64,000 bases of DNA from RPQJ01 sp963746325 (GTDB lineage Bacteria; Pseudomonadota; Gammaproteobacteria; Steroidobacterales; Steroidobacteraceae), in the NCBI GenBank assembly GCA_963746325.1, contig CAVVBC010000010.1, positions 1-64,000 on the forward strand, given 5' to 3'. The notes below the pieces were generated by a model. The model had not been told where the DNA came from and ran no database searches. It saw only the letters and a list, made by a program, of their open reading frames with translations. A program made the position numbers and the translations under genes. Numbering within the stretch: position 1 is the stretch's first letter; each line of letters opens with the position of its first letter. Shown piece by piece: positions 26,858 through 36,913 of this stretch.

Positions 26858-28262
26858 TCAGCCGAGGAACTCGCGCGGGTCGGTGACGCGACCGCGCACC
26901 GCGGCAGCAGCGGCGGAGGCCGGGCTGGCGAGCAGCGTGCGTGCGCCGACGCCTTGCCGGCCTTCGAAGTTGCGGTTGCTGGTGCTGACGCAGTACTGCC
27001 CGGCGTCGACGAGATCGCCATTCATGCCGAGGCACATCGAGCAGCCCGACTCGCGCCATTCGGCGCCGGCGTCGATGAAGACCTGCGCGAGGCCCAGCTG
27101 CTCGGCTTCCAGCTTGATCTGCTGCGAACCCGGCACGACCAGCGCGCGCACGCCTGCGGCCACCTTGCGACCGCGCATGACGTGGGCGGCCGCTTCCAGG
27201 TCCGAAAGGCGCGCGTTGGTGCAGCTGCCGATGAAGACGACCTGCACCGGCTTGTCGGCCATGCGCTCACCGGCGGTGAGGCCCATGTAGGCGAGCGACT
27301 TGGCAAAGACGGCATCGCCCGGACGTTCCGGCACGTTGCCGCTGATCGTGGTGACCATGCCGGGGTTGGTGCCGAACGTGATCATCGGCTCGAGCGTGGT
27401 GGCGTCGAGCGTCACCGACTGGTCGAACGTAGCGCCCGGATCGCTGCGCAGCGTCTGCCAGTCGGCCACGGCCTGGTCCCAGTCCGCGCCCTGCGGCGCG
27501 AAGGGCCGGCCCTTCAGGTAGTCGAAGGTCGTCGCGTCCGGCGCGATCATGCCGGCACGGGCACCGGCCTCGATCGACATGTTGCAGACCGTCATGCGCT
27601 CGTCCATCGACATCGCCTCGATGGTGGAGCCGCGGAACTCGATGACGTGGCCGGTGCCGCCGTTCACGCCGATCTTGCCGATCACGGCCAGCACGACGTC
27701 CTTGGCCGACACGCCCGCGCGGCAGCGTGCCGTTGACGACGACTTCGAGCGTCTTCGGCTTGCGCTGCAGCAGGCACTGCGTGGCGAGCACGTAGCCGAC
27801 TTCCGTGGTGCCGATGCCGAAGGCGAGGGCGCCGAATGCCCCGTGCGTGCTGGTGTGGCTGTCGCCGCACACGATCGTCTTGCCGGGCTGCGTGGCGCCC
27901 TGTTCCGGACCGATGATGTGGACGATGCCACGGCGCGAATCCTGCAAGCCGATCAGGTTCACGCCGAATTCGGCGCAGTTCACCTCGAGCTGGCGCACCT
28001 GCTTGGCGGCGGACTCGAGCTTGATGGGCAGGCCGCCGAAGATCTGTGCCGTGTCGGTGGGGGTGGAGTGGTCCATCGTCGCGAGCGTGCGATCGAGCCG
28101 GCGAACCGGCAGCTTGCGTGCGCGCAGCACGTCGAACGCCTGCGGCGAGGTGACTTCGTGAGTCAGGTGCAGGTCGATGTACAGCACGGCCGGTGTGTCG
28201 GCCGTCTCGGGCACGACCACGTGCCGCTCCCAGACTTTTTCGAACAGGCTCTGCGCAGGCAT
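26858..28262 (-). CDS. leuC: 3-isopropylmalate dehydratase large subunit (frame break near 27722)
   Basis: This aconitase-family [4Fe-4S] enzyme (468 aa after repair) begins with AQSLFEKVWERHVVV. It contains CGDSHTSTHGAFGALAFGIGTTEV and the cluster ligands in VFIGSCTNARLSD and GCSMCLGMNGD. The frame break near 27722 lies in a GCGCGG run; adding GC gives NGTLPRAGVSAKDVVLAV. It is followed after 38 bases by leuD. Confidence 0.94.
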
Positions 28263-28282
28263 TCGGACTCCGGTCGTAGGCT

Positions 28283-29855
28283 TCAGACCGCCGCGGCGGG
28301 CGGCGTGTCGTTTTCGTGGCTGTCGGCGCCGCGGCGGCGCGAGGACTCGATGGCGTTGATCACTTCGATGAAGGCCCGCACGCCGGACTCGACGATGTCG
28401 GTCGTGACGCTGGTGCCGCGGTAGCTGCGATTGTTGAACTCGCACGTCACGACGGCCTCGCCCTGGGCGTCCTCGCCGCTCGACACGCTGCGGACCTCGA
28501 ACTTGCGCAGCTTGACGAACGTCCCGGTCGCCTGCTCGATCGACTTGAGCGCGGCGTCCACCGGGCCGTCGCCCGTCGATTCCTGGGTGACGATGCGGCC
28601 GTCGGTGTGGCGCAGCACGACGCGGCCCGACGCGAACCGGCTCGAGTCGCTGACGACGTGCAGGTTCTCGAGGTGCCACGGGCCCGACTCGATCTCGTGC
28701 TTCAGCACCAGCGCCTCGATGTCGCCGTCGAAGAGTTCCTTTTTCTTGTCGGCCAGCGCCTTGAAGTCGTCGAACACGCGCGACAATTCGGCGTCCGAGA
28801 GCTCGAAGCCCAGTTCCTTGATGCGCTCGCGCAGCGCCGCGCGGCCGCTGTGCTTGCCCAGCACGAGGTTGGTGCGCGACATGCCGACGTCGTGCGGCCG
28901 CATGATCTCGTAGGTGGAATGGTGCTTGAGCATGCCGTGCTGGTGGATGCCCGACTCGTGCGCAAACGCGTTCTCGCCCACGACCGCCTTGTTGCGCGGG
29001 ATGGGCATGCCCGTGATGCTCGAGAGCAGGCGGCTGGTCGGGAACAGGCGCTTGGTGTCGATGCCGGTGTGCAGGCCGTAGAGACCCTTGCGCACGTCGA
29101 GCGCCATGGTGATTTCCTCGAGCGAGGCGTTGCCCGCTCGCTCGCCGATGCCGTTGATCGTGCACTCGACCTGGCGCGCGCCGCCGCGGATCGCGGCGAG
29201 GCTGTTGGCCACGGCCATGCCGAGGTCGTTGTGGCAGTGCGCGCTGAAGGTGACGTTGTCCGCGCCGCGCACGTTCTGCTCAGGTACGAGAAGATCTCGA
29301 AGTATTCCTCGGGCGTCGTGTAGCCCACGGTGTCGGGCACGTTGATCGTCGTGGCGCCGGCGGCGATCGCGGCTTCGACCACTTCGCCGAGGAAGTCGAG
29401 TTCGGTGCGCGAGGCGTCCTCGGGCGAGAATTCGACGTCCTCGCACAGGCTGCGCGCGTACTTCACGCCCTCGACGGCCGTGTGCACGATCTGCTCCTTG
29501 GCCATGCCGAGCTTGTGCTCGCGATGGATGGCGCTGGTCGCCAGGAACACGTGGATGCGCGGCCTGCGCGGCGACCTTGACGGCGCTCCAGGCCTTGTCG
29601 ATGTCCTCGCGGTTGCAGCGTGCGAGGCCCGCGATGATCGGGCCCCGCACTTCGCGGGCGATTTCATGGACGGCTTCCCAGTCGCCGGGGGAGGCCACGG
29701 GGAAACCCGCTTCGATGACGTCCACGCCCAGTTCGGCCAGGGCCCGGGCCAGCCGCAGCTTCTCGGGCTGCGTCATGCTGCAGCCGGGTGATTGCTCACC
29801 GTCGCGCAGCGTGGTGTCGAAGATCAACACGCGGTTCGGGTCTCTGGCTTGACAT
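28283..29855 (-). CDS. leuA: 2-isopropylmalate synthase (three frame breaks)
   Basis: This enzyme carries out the committed step of leucine synthesis from 2-ketoisovalerate and acetyl-CoA. Active-site motifs are VLIFDTTLRDGEQSPG near the N-terminus and SAHCHNDLGMAVANSLA in the barrel. The C-terminal regulatory domain (SSGEDAQGEAVVTCEFNNRSY) ends HENDTPPAAAV. Breaks lie near 29835 (just after MSSQRPEPR), 29563 and 29283. The first two need one GC; the third needs one or four bases added or two removed. The ATG at 29855 is chosen because the repaired frame runs into it. Length is about 525 aa (E. coli 523). Confidence 0.93.
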
Positions 29856-29905
29856 GGTTGTCACCGTTGCGGGGTCGTCGAATGCGGCGGAGGGTTGCGT
29901 CGGCC

Positions 29906-30892
29906 TCAGCCCTGGTTCAGCCAGGGCATGCGGCCACGCAGGCCGGCGCCCACCTTCTCGATGGGATGCGCCAGGTCCTTCTTCATCAGGGCGTCGTACT
30001 TCTTGCGGCCGGTCTTGTTCTCGCGGATCCAGACGCGCGCGAAGCTGCCGTCCTGGATCTCGCCCAGGATCTTCTTCATCTCCTTCTTGGTCGCCTTGTT
30101 GACGACGCGCGGGCCGCGCGTGAGGTCGCCCCACTTGGCGGTGTGCGAGATGTACTTGTGCATCTTGGCGAGGCCGCCTTCGTGCAGCAGGTCGACGATC
30201 AGCTTCAATTCGTGCATGCACTCGTAGTACGCGACCTCGGGCTGGTAGCCGGCTTCGACCAGCGTCTCGTAGCCCTTGAGCACGAGTTCGGTGGCACCGC
30301 CGCACAGCACGGCCTGTTCGCCGAACAGGTCGGTCTCGGTCTCTTCCTTGAACGTCGTCTGGATGACGCCGGCGCGCGTGCCGCCGATGCCGTCAGCGTA
30401 GGCGAGGGCCTTCGCGTGGGCTTTGCCCGAGGCGTCCTGTGCCACTGCGATCAGGCACGGCACGCCGCGGCCTTCCTGGAACTGCCGGCGCACGAGGCCG
30501 CCCGGTCCCTTCGGTGCGATCAGCACGACGTCGAGGTCCTTGCGCGGCTTGATCTGCTTGAAGTGGATGTTGAAGCCGTGCGCGAACAGCAGCGTCGCGC
30601 CCTTGGCGAGGTTCGGCAGGATTTCCTTGTAGTTCTCGGCCTGGGTCGTGTCCGGCGTCAGCAGCGCGACGAGCGTGGCGCCCTTGACGGCTGCCGCAGG
30701 CACGGCGACCGCGAGGCCGTCTTTCTTGGCCTGCTTCCAGCTGTCGCCCTTGCGCACGCCGATGACGACGTCGAAGCCCGAGTCCTTGAGGTTCAACGCA
30801 TGCGCGCGACCCTGGCTGCCGTAGCCCACGACGGCGATCCTGGCGCCCTTCAGTGCTTTCTTGTCGACGTCTTTCTTCGAATACGCACGCAT
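29906..30892 (-). CDS. ilvC: Ketol-acid reductoisomerase, class I
   Basis: This enzyme catalyses isomerisation and NADPH reduction in valine, isoleucine and leucine synthesis. The 328 aa fit the short class I form. The NADPH fingerprint is AVVGYGSQGRAHALNLKDSG (residue about 20), and the Mg-binding region follows in ETETDLFGEQAVLCGG and the YECMHELKLIVDLLHEGG helix. AGGAG lies 9 bases before the ATG. It is the first structural gene after the attenuator, so leaderless control would reach the whole ilvC-leuACDB operon. Confidence 0.96.
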   Translation of the reverse strand: MRAYSKKDVDKKALKGARIAVVGYGSQGRAHALNLKDSGFDVVIGVRKGDSWKQAKKDGLAVAVPAAAVKGATLVALLTPDTTQAENYKEILPNLAKGATLLFAHGFNIHFKQIKPRKDLDVVLIAPKGPGGLVRRQFQEGRGVPCLIAVAQDASGKAHAKALAYADGIGGTRAGVIQTTFKEETETDLFGEQAVLCGGATELVLKGYETLVEAGYQPEVAYYECMHELKLIVDLLHEGGLAKMHKYISHTAKWGDLTRGPRVVNKATKKEMKKILGEIQDGSFARVWIRENKTGRKKYDALMKKDLAHPIEKVGAGLRGRMPWLNQG

Positions 30893-30939
30893 CTTTGCAA
30901 TCTCCTCGGGTCCTGAACGTTTTGCCGGTACTGAAACGT

Positions 30940-30977
30940 AAAAAACCCCGCGCCGGCCGGCTCGCCGTGCGGGGTTT
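30940..30977 (-). terminator. Attenuator terminator of the ilvC-leu operon
   Basis: On the minus strand AAACCCCGC pairs with GCGGGGTTT around a GC-rich inner loop and is followed by TTTTTT, about 50 bases before the ilvC start. The strand's CCCCGCAC arm (30967-30974) is also complementary to GTGCGGGG at 31015-31022 inside the end of the leader ORF. That gives the alternative antiterminator expected of a translation-coupled attenuator. Confidence 0.85.
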
Positions 30978-31003
30978 CGGTGTCCAATCGCGCGTGTGCG
31001 CTC

Positions 31004-31114
31004 TCAGCCCGTAGCCCCGCACCTCCGCAGGGGAAGCAGGGTAAGGGACGCAAGCAGCAGGCCGGCCAGCAGAGTGACCGGTGTCGAAGGGAACGAGTCG
31101 AGCGACGACCGCAT
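31004..31114 (-). CDS. Leucine-rich leader peptide of the ilvC-leu attenuator
   Basis: This 36-codon ORF starts with ATG and ends with TGA 27 bases before the attenuator hairpin. Its middle reads VTLLAGLLLASLTLLPL, nine leucines in 17 residues with Val and Thr. It ends RRCGATG, which recalls the CGAALG end of enteric IlvL. Ribosome stalling at Leu codons should free the antiterminator. The promoter, the leader and the terminator are in the right order and spacing, so the assignment is strong although no homologue search was possible. Confidence 0.85.
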   Translation of the reverse strand: MRSSLDSFPSTPVTLLAGLLLASLTLLPLRRCGATG

Positions 31115-31156
31115 CCAGCGCCTGCGTTTAATGGAGAGCGAAAAAGTAGGGTGCGG

Positions 31157-31186
31157 ATAGCAGCACAGCGCGCCGTCCATTGTCAA
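31157..31186 (-). promoter_or_regulatory. Promoter of the ilvC-leu operon
   Basis: On the minus strand a perfect TTGACA (31181-31186) and TGCTAT (31157-31162) are spaced by 18 bases. Transcription would begin near 31150, about 35 bases before the leader peptide ATG. Confidence 0.8.
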
Positions 31187-31294
31187 CCGCAGTGCAAAAA
31201 GAGTGAGTCCATAAGAGTGCGGCGGGATGAGCCGCCGTATCCCGCAGGCGGCGCTGTAAACTAGTCGCAGCCCCCGCACCGGAGCCATTCACCC

Positions 31295-32706
31295 GTGGAT
31301 TTTCTCATCGACAGCGCCGGCGCTGACGCTGCCGCGCCTGCGCTCCCGCTGGCGCTCGTCACGCACGCCGAACTGGCCGCCTGGCTCGCCAACCAGGATG
31401 CGGCTACCCGGGCGTGGCTGCAGTCCCATCAGTTCAAGGCCGATCGCCACCAGGTCGTGCTGCTGCCTGCCGCGGATGGCCGCGTGCTCGGTGCCGTCGT
31501 CGGCCTGGGTGCACTGGCCGCGCTCGAGGCGCTCGAGCTCTGGCATGCGGCGGGCCTGCCGGAGCGGCTGCCCGCGGCCACCACCTGGCGCGTCACCAAC
31601 GAACTCGCGCCGGCAGCCGCAACCGCGTTCGCGTTGGGCTGGGCTTACGGCAGCTACCGCTTCGATGCCTACAAGTCCGCAGCCCGCAGCGCTGTCGCGC
31701 GCGCGCGGCTGGTCGCTGCACCAGGCGTGGACGTTGCACAGGTGGCGCGACAGGCGGCGGCGACAGCGCTGGCTCGCGACCTGGTGAACACGCCGGCGTG
31801 CGACATGACGCCCGAACGCCTGGCAGCCGAGGCGATCCGCATCGCGCGTGAGCACGGCGCCGTGCCGCAGGAAATCATCGGTGACGATCTGCGGCGCGGC
31901 TTCCCCGCGATTCATGCGGTCGGGCAGGCGTCCGTCAGCGCACCGCGTCTCGTGGACTTTGCGTGGGGCGATCCGGCGCATCCCAAGGTGACGCTCGTCG
32001 GCAAGGGCGTGTGCTTCGACACCGGCGGCCTCGACATCAAGCCCGCCGCGGGCATGGCGTTGATGAAGAAGGACATGGGCGGCGCAGCGTGCGTGCTGGG
32101 CCTGGCGCAGCTGGTGATGGCGTCACGCTTGCCGGTGCGCCTGCGCGTGCTGGTGCCCGCAGTCGAGAACGCGATCGCCGGCAATGCCTATCGTCCCGGC
32201 GACGTGATCCGCACGCGCAAGGGCCTCACCGTCGAAATCGGCAACACGGATGCCGAAGGCCGGCTCGTGCTCTGTGACGCGCTGGCGCTGGCAGACGACG
32301 AGCGACCCGACCTGCTGATCGACCTGGCGACACTGACGGGCGCCGCACGCGTCGCGCTCGGTCCCGAATTGCCGGCGCTGTTCGGTACCCGGCAGCAGAC
32401 GATCGACGAACTGCTGCGACACGGCCGCGAGCAAGCCGACCCGTTGTGGCAGATGCCGCTCTGGAGTGGGTACGACGACGATTTCTCGAGCAAGGTGGCC
32501 GACATCAACAACGCCTCGGCGTCGGCTTTCGCCGGCGCCATCATCGGCGCGCTGTACCTGCGCCGGTTCGTCACGCAGACGACCGGACTGGCTGCACGTC
32601 GACCTGTTCGCCTGGAACCCGAAAGAGCGGCCGGGGCGGCCGGTCGGCGCCGAGGCCCACGCGGTGCGCGCGCTGTTCGCGCATGCTGGCCGCGCGTTAT
32701 GCGTAA
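31295..32706 (+). CDS. Leucyl aminopeptidase family (M17) protein (two frame breaks)
   Basis: This cytosolic di-metal aminopeptidase is 471 aa after repair. The M17 metal-binding and catalytic residues are seen in KGVCFDTGGLDIKPAAGM...KKDMGG (about residues 235-265) and NTDAEGRLVLCDALA (about 310). The C-terminus WLHVDLFAWNP and the final LAARYA lie in two other frames; breaks are near 32575 and 32682. Restoring one GC at each gives a continuous protein ending TAA at 32704-32706. The start is GTG. It is divergent from the ilvC leader. Confidence 0.88.
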
Positions 32707-32728
32707 GGCAGGTCGAGCACACGGGGCG

Positions 32729-32798
32729 GGTCGGTTCAGTGGCTCGTCCGGAGCGCGTGTCTGCCTTTCCAAGCTCAGGACGAGCCACTGAACCGACC
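32729..32798 (-). repeat. Variable-stem, constant-loop hairpin element, minus orientation
   Basis: Arms 32729-32753 and 32774-32798 are complementary at 24 of 25. The loop 32754-32773 is the reverse complement of the shared core. It is the only complete copy found between genes in tandem (aminopeptidase and transporter, both plus strand), is single, and is antisense to the gene it follows. Confidence 0.88.
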
Positions 32799-32804
32799 TG
32801 CCAC

Positions 32805-34073
32805 GTGATCGACCTGCGCTACGAGCGGCGTGCCTGGACGCTGATCTACCTGTGCCTCGGCCTGGTCGAGGGCGGCACGGCCGCGGTGATGGTGCGCGCG
32901 CTGTTCGGCGACCAGGCGCCGCGCGCTCGCGGTCGACCTCGTGGTCGCGCTGTCGTCAGTGCCGCGCCGGCGTGGTCGAACCTCGCGAGCATGGCGTATG
33001 CGCGACGCGCGCAGGGGCAGCGCAAGATTTCATTCCTGTTTCCGCTGCTGCTCGCGCTGACGGCCTGCGTGGGCGCGCTGGCGCTGGTGCCGCAAGAGCG
33101 GGGCAGGGCTGCTGCTGTTCCTGGCGCTGTACGCAGCGGCCCGGCTGCTGTGGGCCGGCGTCGAAACCGTGCGCTCGGTGCTCTGGAGCGTGAACTACCC
33201 GGCGCGGCTGCGGGCACGCATCACCGGCCGCATCACCGTCAACACGTCGATCGCGCTCGCGATCACGGGCCTCGGCATCGGCTGGCTGCTGGGCCACGAC
33301 GGACCGTGGTGGCGACTGGCGATCGTCGCGGGCGCCGGCTGCGGCGTGGCCGGCGCGCTGGCGTTCCGCCAGTTCAAGGTGCGCCGCGAAGACGACCTGC
33401 TGGCCGCGGAGCGCAGCCCGGCTGGAGGAGGGCGCGTCATTCGGCATCGGCGGCATGCGCGAGTTGCTGGCCCGCGACGAGCCGTTCCGGCGGTATCAAT
33501 ACGCGATGTCGGTGTTCGGCGCCGGCATGCTGTCGCTGACGCCGCTGATGGTGATCTGCCTCGGCGACGTGCTGGGCCTGCCGGCGCTGTGGCAGGTGCT
33601 GGTCATGACGGCGGTGCCGGTGCTCGTGGTGCCGTTCGCGATCCAGCCCTGGGCGCGTTACCTGGACCTGCAACCGGGTGGTCGCGTTCCGCTCGGTCCA
33701 CGGCAAGGTCACGCTGGTCGCGGTCGCACTGCTGGTTGCCGCCGTGCTGTTGCAGGGTGCCGTGGCTGCTGGCGCCCGGGCTCGCTGCTGCTCGGCACGA
33801 GCCTCGCGGCGGGCAATCTCGGCTGGACCCTGGGCCACAACGACTTCGCGCCCCGCGGCGAGGAAACACGCTACATGGCGCTGCATGTGACGCTGACCGG
33901 CATGCGCGGGCTGGTCGCGCCGCCCCTCACGATCGGCTTCTATCACCTGCTCGACCACCTGCGAACCGGACTCGGTCCGGGCGCGCTGCTGCTGCCGTTG
34001 CTGCTCGTGGGCAGCGGCGCGTATCAGTTCCACACGCATGCGCCGCGCGCAGCTCGCGGCAAACGCGGCGTGA
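32805..34073 (+). CDS. MFS-like membrane transporter (multiple frame breaks)
   Basis: This hydrophobic protein of about 426 aa and ten or more helices resembles major facilitators in layout. The start is a GTG giving IDLRYERRAWTLIYLCLGLVEGGT, only 6 bases after a hairpin element. Segments in all three frames join into one protein: SNLASMAYARRAQGQRKISFLFPL, WSVNYPARLRARITGRITVN, GIGGMRELLARDEPFRRYQYA, and FAPRGEETRYMALHVTLTGMRG. About eight breaks lie near 32918, 32960, 33103, 33415, 33676, 33753, 33787 and 34036. Without the last repair the frame would run to 34117. The substrate is unknown. Confidence 0.65.
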
Positions 34074-34130
34074 CCGCTGCGCGGCCAGACCGCACAATGA
34101 CCCCGACTGCAACATGACCGGAGCCCTGCG

Positions 34131-35864
34131 ATGAGCCGACGCAAAGTAGACACCCGCCCGTATTCCAAGCTCGTGTTCGACGGCGTCAAGCAGACGGCGA
34201 GCCGGGCGATGCTGCGTGCGGTCGGGTTTCGCGCGACCGCGATTTCAAGAAGCCGCAGGTCGGCATCGCCTCGACCTGGAGCATGGTCACGCCGTGCAAC
34301 ATGCACATCGACAAGCTCGCCGACGCCGCGGCCAAGGGCGCGAACGCGGCCGGCGGCAAGAGCACGATCTTCGGCACCATCACGATCTCCGACGGCATCT
34401 CGATGGGCACGCGAGGGCATGCAATACTCGCTCGTCTCGCGCGAGGTCATCGCCGACTCGATCGAGACGGTGGTGGGCTGCGAGGGCTTCGACGGCCTCG
34501 TGGCGATCGGCGGCTGCGACAAGAACATGCCCGGCTGCATGATGGCGATCGCGCGGCTGAATCGTCCCGCGGTCTTCGTCTATGGCGGCACGATCCTGCC
34601 CGGGCGGTCGCAACGGACAGAAGCGCGACATCGTCTCCGTGTTCGAGGCCGTCGGCGCGCACGCCGCCGGCACGATCAGCGACAAGCAGCTGCAAGCAGG
34701 TCGAGAGCACGGCGATTCCCGGCGCGGGCTCGCTGCGGCGGCATGTACACGGCCAACACGATGGCCTCCGCGATCGAGGCGCTCGGCATGAGCCTGCCGC
34801 AACAGCTCCGCGCAGGACGCGATTTCGCGCCGACAAAGCGCGCCGATGCCGAGCAGGCGGGCGCCGCCGTCGTCGAACCTGATCAAGCGCGGCATCCGGC
34901 CGTGCGACATCCTGACGCGCGAGGCCTTCGAGAACGCCATCACCGTGGTCATCGCGCTCGGCGGCTCGACCAACGCCGTGCTGCACCTGCTCGCGATCGC
35001 GCACGCCGCCGGCGTGACGCTGGCACTCGACGACTTCACCCGCATCGGCAAGCGCGTGCCGGTGCTCGCCGACCTGCAAGCCGAGCGGCCGCTACTTCGA
35101 TGTCCGAACTGGTCGCCATCGGCGGCATCCGCCGCTGATGAAGATGCTGCTCGACGCCGGCCTGCTGCACGGCGATTGCCTGACCGTCACCGGCAAGACG
35201 CTGGCCGCAGAACCTGGCGCGCGTGAAGCCGTATCCGAAGCGGCCAGGACATCGATTCGCCCGCTCGACCAACCCGATCAAGAACGACAGCCACCTCGTG
35301 ATGCTGTACGGCAACCTCGCGCCCGACGGCGCGGTGGCCAAGATCACCGGCAAGGAAGGGCTCAAGTTCACCGGCACGGCGCGCGTATTCGACGGCGAGG
35401 AGGCCTGCGCTGCAGGCGATCCTCGATGGCACGGTGAAGACGGGCGACGTGATCGTCATCCGCTACGAAGGCCCGCGCGGCGGCCCGGGCATGCGCGAGA
35501 TGCTGAGCCCGACCGGCCGCGATCATGGGCAAGGGCCTCGGCGACAAGGTCGCGCTGATCACCGACGGCCGATTCTCGGGCGGCAGCCACGGCTTCGTCG
35601 TCGGCCACGTCACGCCGGAGGCCGCGCTCGGCGGCCCGCTCGCGCTCGTGCACGACGGTGACTCCATCAGCATCGACGCGACGAAGAAAGAATTGTCGGT
35701 GGACGTCGCGCCGGCCGAGCTCGCGCGCCGGCGTGCGGGCTGGCAACCGCGCGCGCCGTATGCCACGCGCGGCGTGCTCGCAAAATACGCCGAACTCGTG
35801 AGCAGCGCGTCGCTTGGCGCCGTCACGGATCGCGGCTCTGCGGGTCGCAAAGGGGCAGGATTGA
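34131..35864 (+). CDS. ilvD: Dihydroxy-acid dehydratase (many frame breaks)
   Basis: This Fe-S dehydratase makes 2-keto acids in branched-chain amino acid synthesis. It begins MSRRKVDTRPYSKLVFDGVK. Further pieces scattered over three frames include GIASTWSMVTPCNMHIDKLA, IGGCDKNMPGCMMAIAR (cluster ligands), GGMYTANTMASAIEALGMS, LGGSTNAVLHLLAIA, and DGRFSGGSHGFVVGHVTPEA. Order and spacing match the roughly 560-aa IlvD family. About a dozen breaks occur between 34225 and 35835, the densest in the window. The end at 35864 assumes one more GC slip near 35832; otherwise the frame stays open to 36094. Confidence 0.85.
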
Positions 35865-36183
35865 AACGCTCCGGCTGCATGGGTGAAGCGAAGAAGTGTT
35901 GTGTTGCGCAACCCGCGTCGGTAAAGTCCGACCGCCGCCAGAAACGCTCCGGCAGCGGTTTGACCGGAACGGCTTTGTTTCGTGTTGCAATGCAGCATTC
36001 GGCGAGAAGAAAGACGGCAATCGCGCTGACCGAATTGCATGGCCCCTCAACGGGCATGCATCGATCTTCGCGGACCAGCATCAGGGGTTGCTAGGGTGGA
36101 TGGAGGTCTTGTAGTGTCGGCGGTCCCGGGGAGGGCGCGGCCTGAGGCCTGAGATACCTTGCGCCCACATACGTGGAGGGGAA
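35865..36183. other. Intergenic region between ilvD and tonB
   Basis: No gene can be supported in these 319 bases. A 13-base motif GAAACGCTCCGGC occurs twice, at about 35864-35876 and 35940-35952, followed by TGC or AGC. The sequence is less GC-rich than its surroundings, so a promoter for tonB is expected here, but no convincing box pair stands out. An apparently open frame across it is a continuation of ilvD. Confidence 0.5.
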
Positions 36184-36841
36184 GTGGCTTACAGTTATTC
36201 GATCGACGATCCGGCAAAAAACAGCAAGCGCACGCTGGCGTTCGTCTTGGTCGTCGCCATCCATGCGTTCTTCTTCTGGGTCCTCGCGTCCGGGCTGGGT
36301 GCCAAGATGGTGCAGACCGTCATGGGCCCCGTCGAGACCAAGATCATCGAGGAACTCCCCGATGACAACAAGGAGCCGCCACCCCCGCCGCCCTGACATC
36401 GAGCAGCCGCCGCCTTACGTGCCGCCGCCCGAAGTGTCGGTCGACCTCGCCATCGACACGGGCCCGACCACGGCGATCTCGAACGCGACGTCGGAACGGC
36501 CGGTAGCTGCGCCGCCGCCGGTTGCACCGAAGCCGGTCGAGCGCGCCACCGTCAAGACGCCGCCGTCCACGTCAGGCAAGGGTGCTCGCATCACCCAGCC
36601 CGAGTACCCGCCGGCCGCACGCCGCGCCGGGGAGGCAGGCACGGTGCAGTTACGCTGCTTTGTCAGTGAATCCGGTCGCTGCAGCGAAGTTTCCGTCGTG
36701 AAAAGCAGTGGTTTCGACAAGCTCGACGAAGCCGCCGTGAAGGAAGTCCAGCGCAACTGGAAGTTCGTCCCGGGCAAGGAAGATGGCAAGCCTGTGGCGG
36801 CATGGCACACGTTTGCCGTTACCTTCCGCCTCACCGATTGA
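36184..36841 (+). CDS. tonB: TonB energy-transducing protein (frame break near 36388)
   Basis: This inner-membrane protein spans the periplasm to drive TonB-dependent receptors. The cytoplasmic tail is followed by one transmembrane helix (TLAFVLVVAIHAFFFWVLASGLG, residues about 17-39) and a proline-rich stretch (residues about 68-125). The C-terminal domain has the family signature ITQPEYPPAARRAGEAGTVQLRC and ends WKFVPGKEDGKPVAAWHTFAVTFRL. One GC restored in the Pro codon run near 36388 gives PPPRPDIEQPPP and 219 aa. The start is GTG. exbB and two exbD genes follow. Confidence 0.92.
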
Positions 36842-36913
36842 TCCGTCTGTATTGACCCGCAACCGCACCTAACGTCGTATTACCAGTAGAAACAGTCACA
36901 GGAACCGATCTCA

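Noticed and set aside
35525..36094. A separate short gene formed by the open frame running past the ilvD end
   Set aside because: Its first part is the IlvD C-terminus. The extension beyond about 35864 is not conserved-looking and disappears if one GC slip is repaired.
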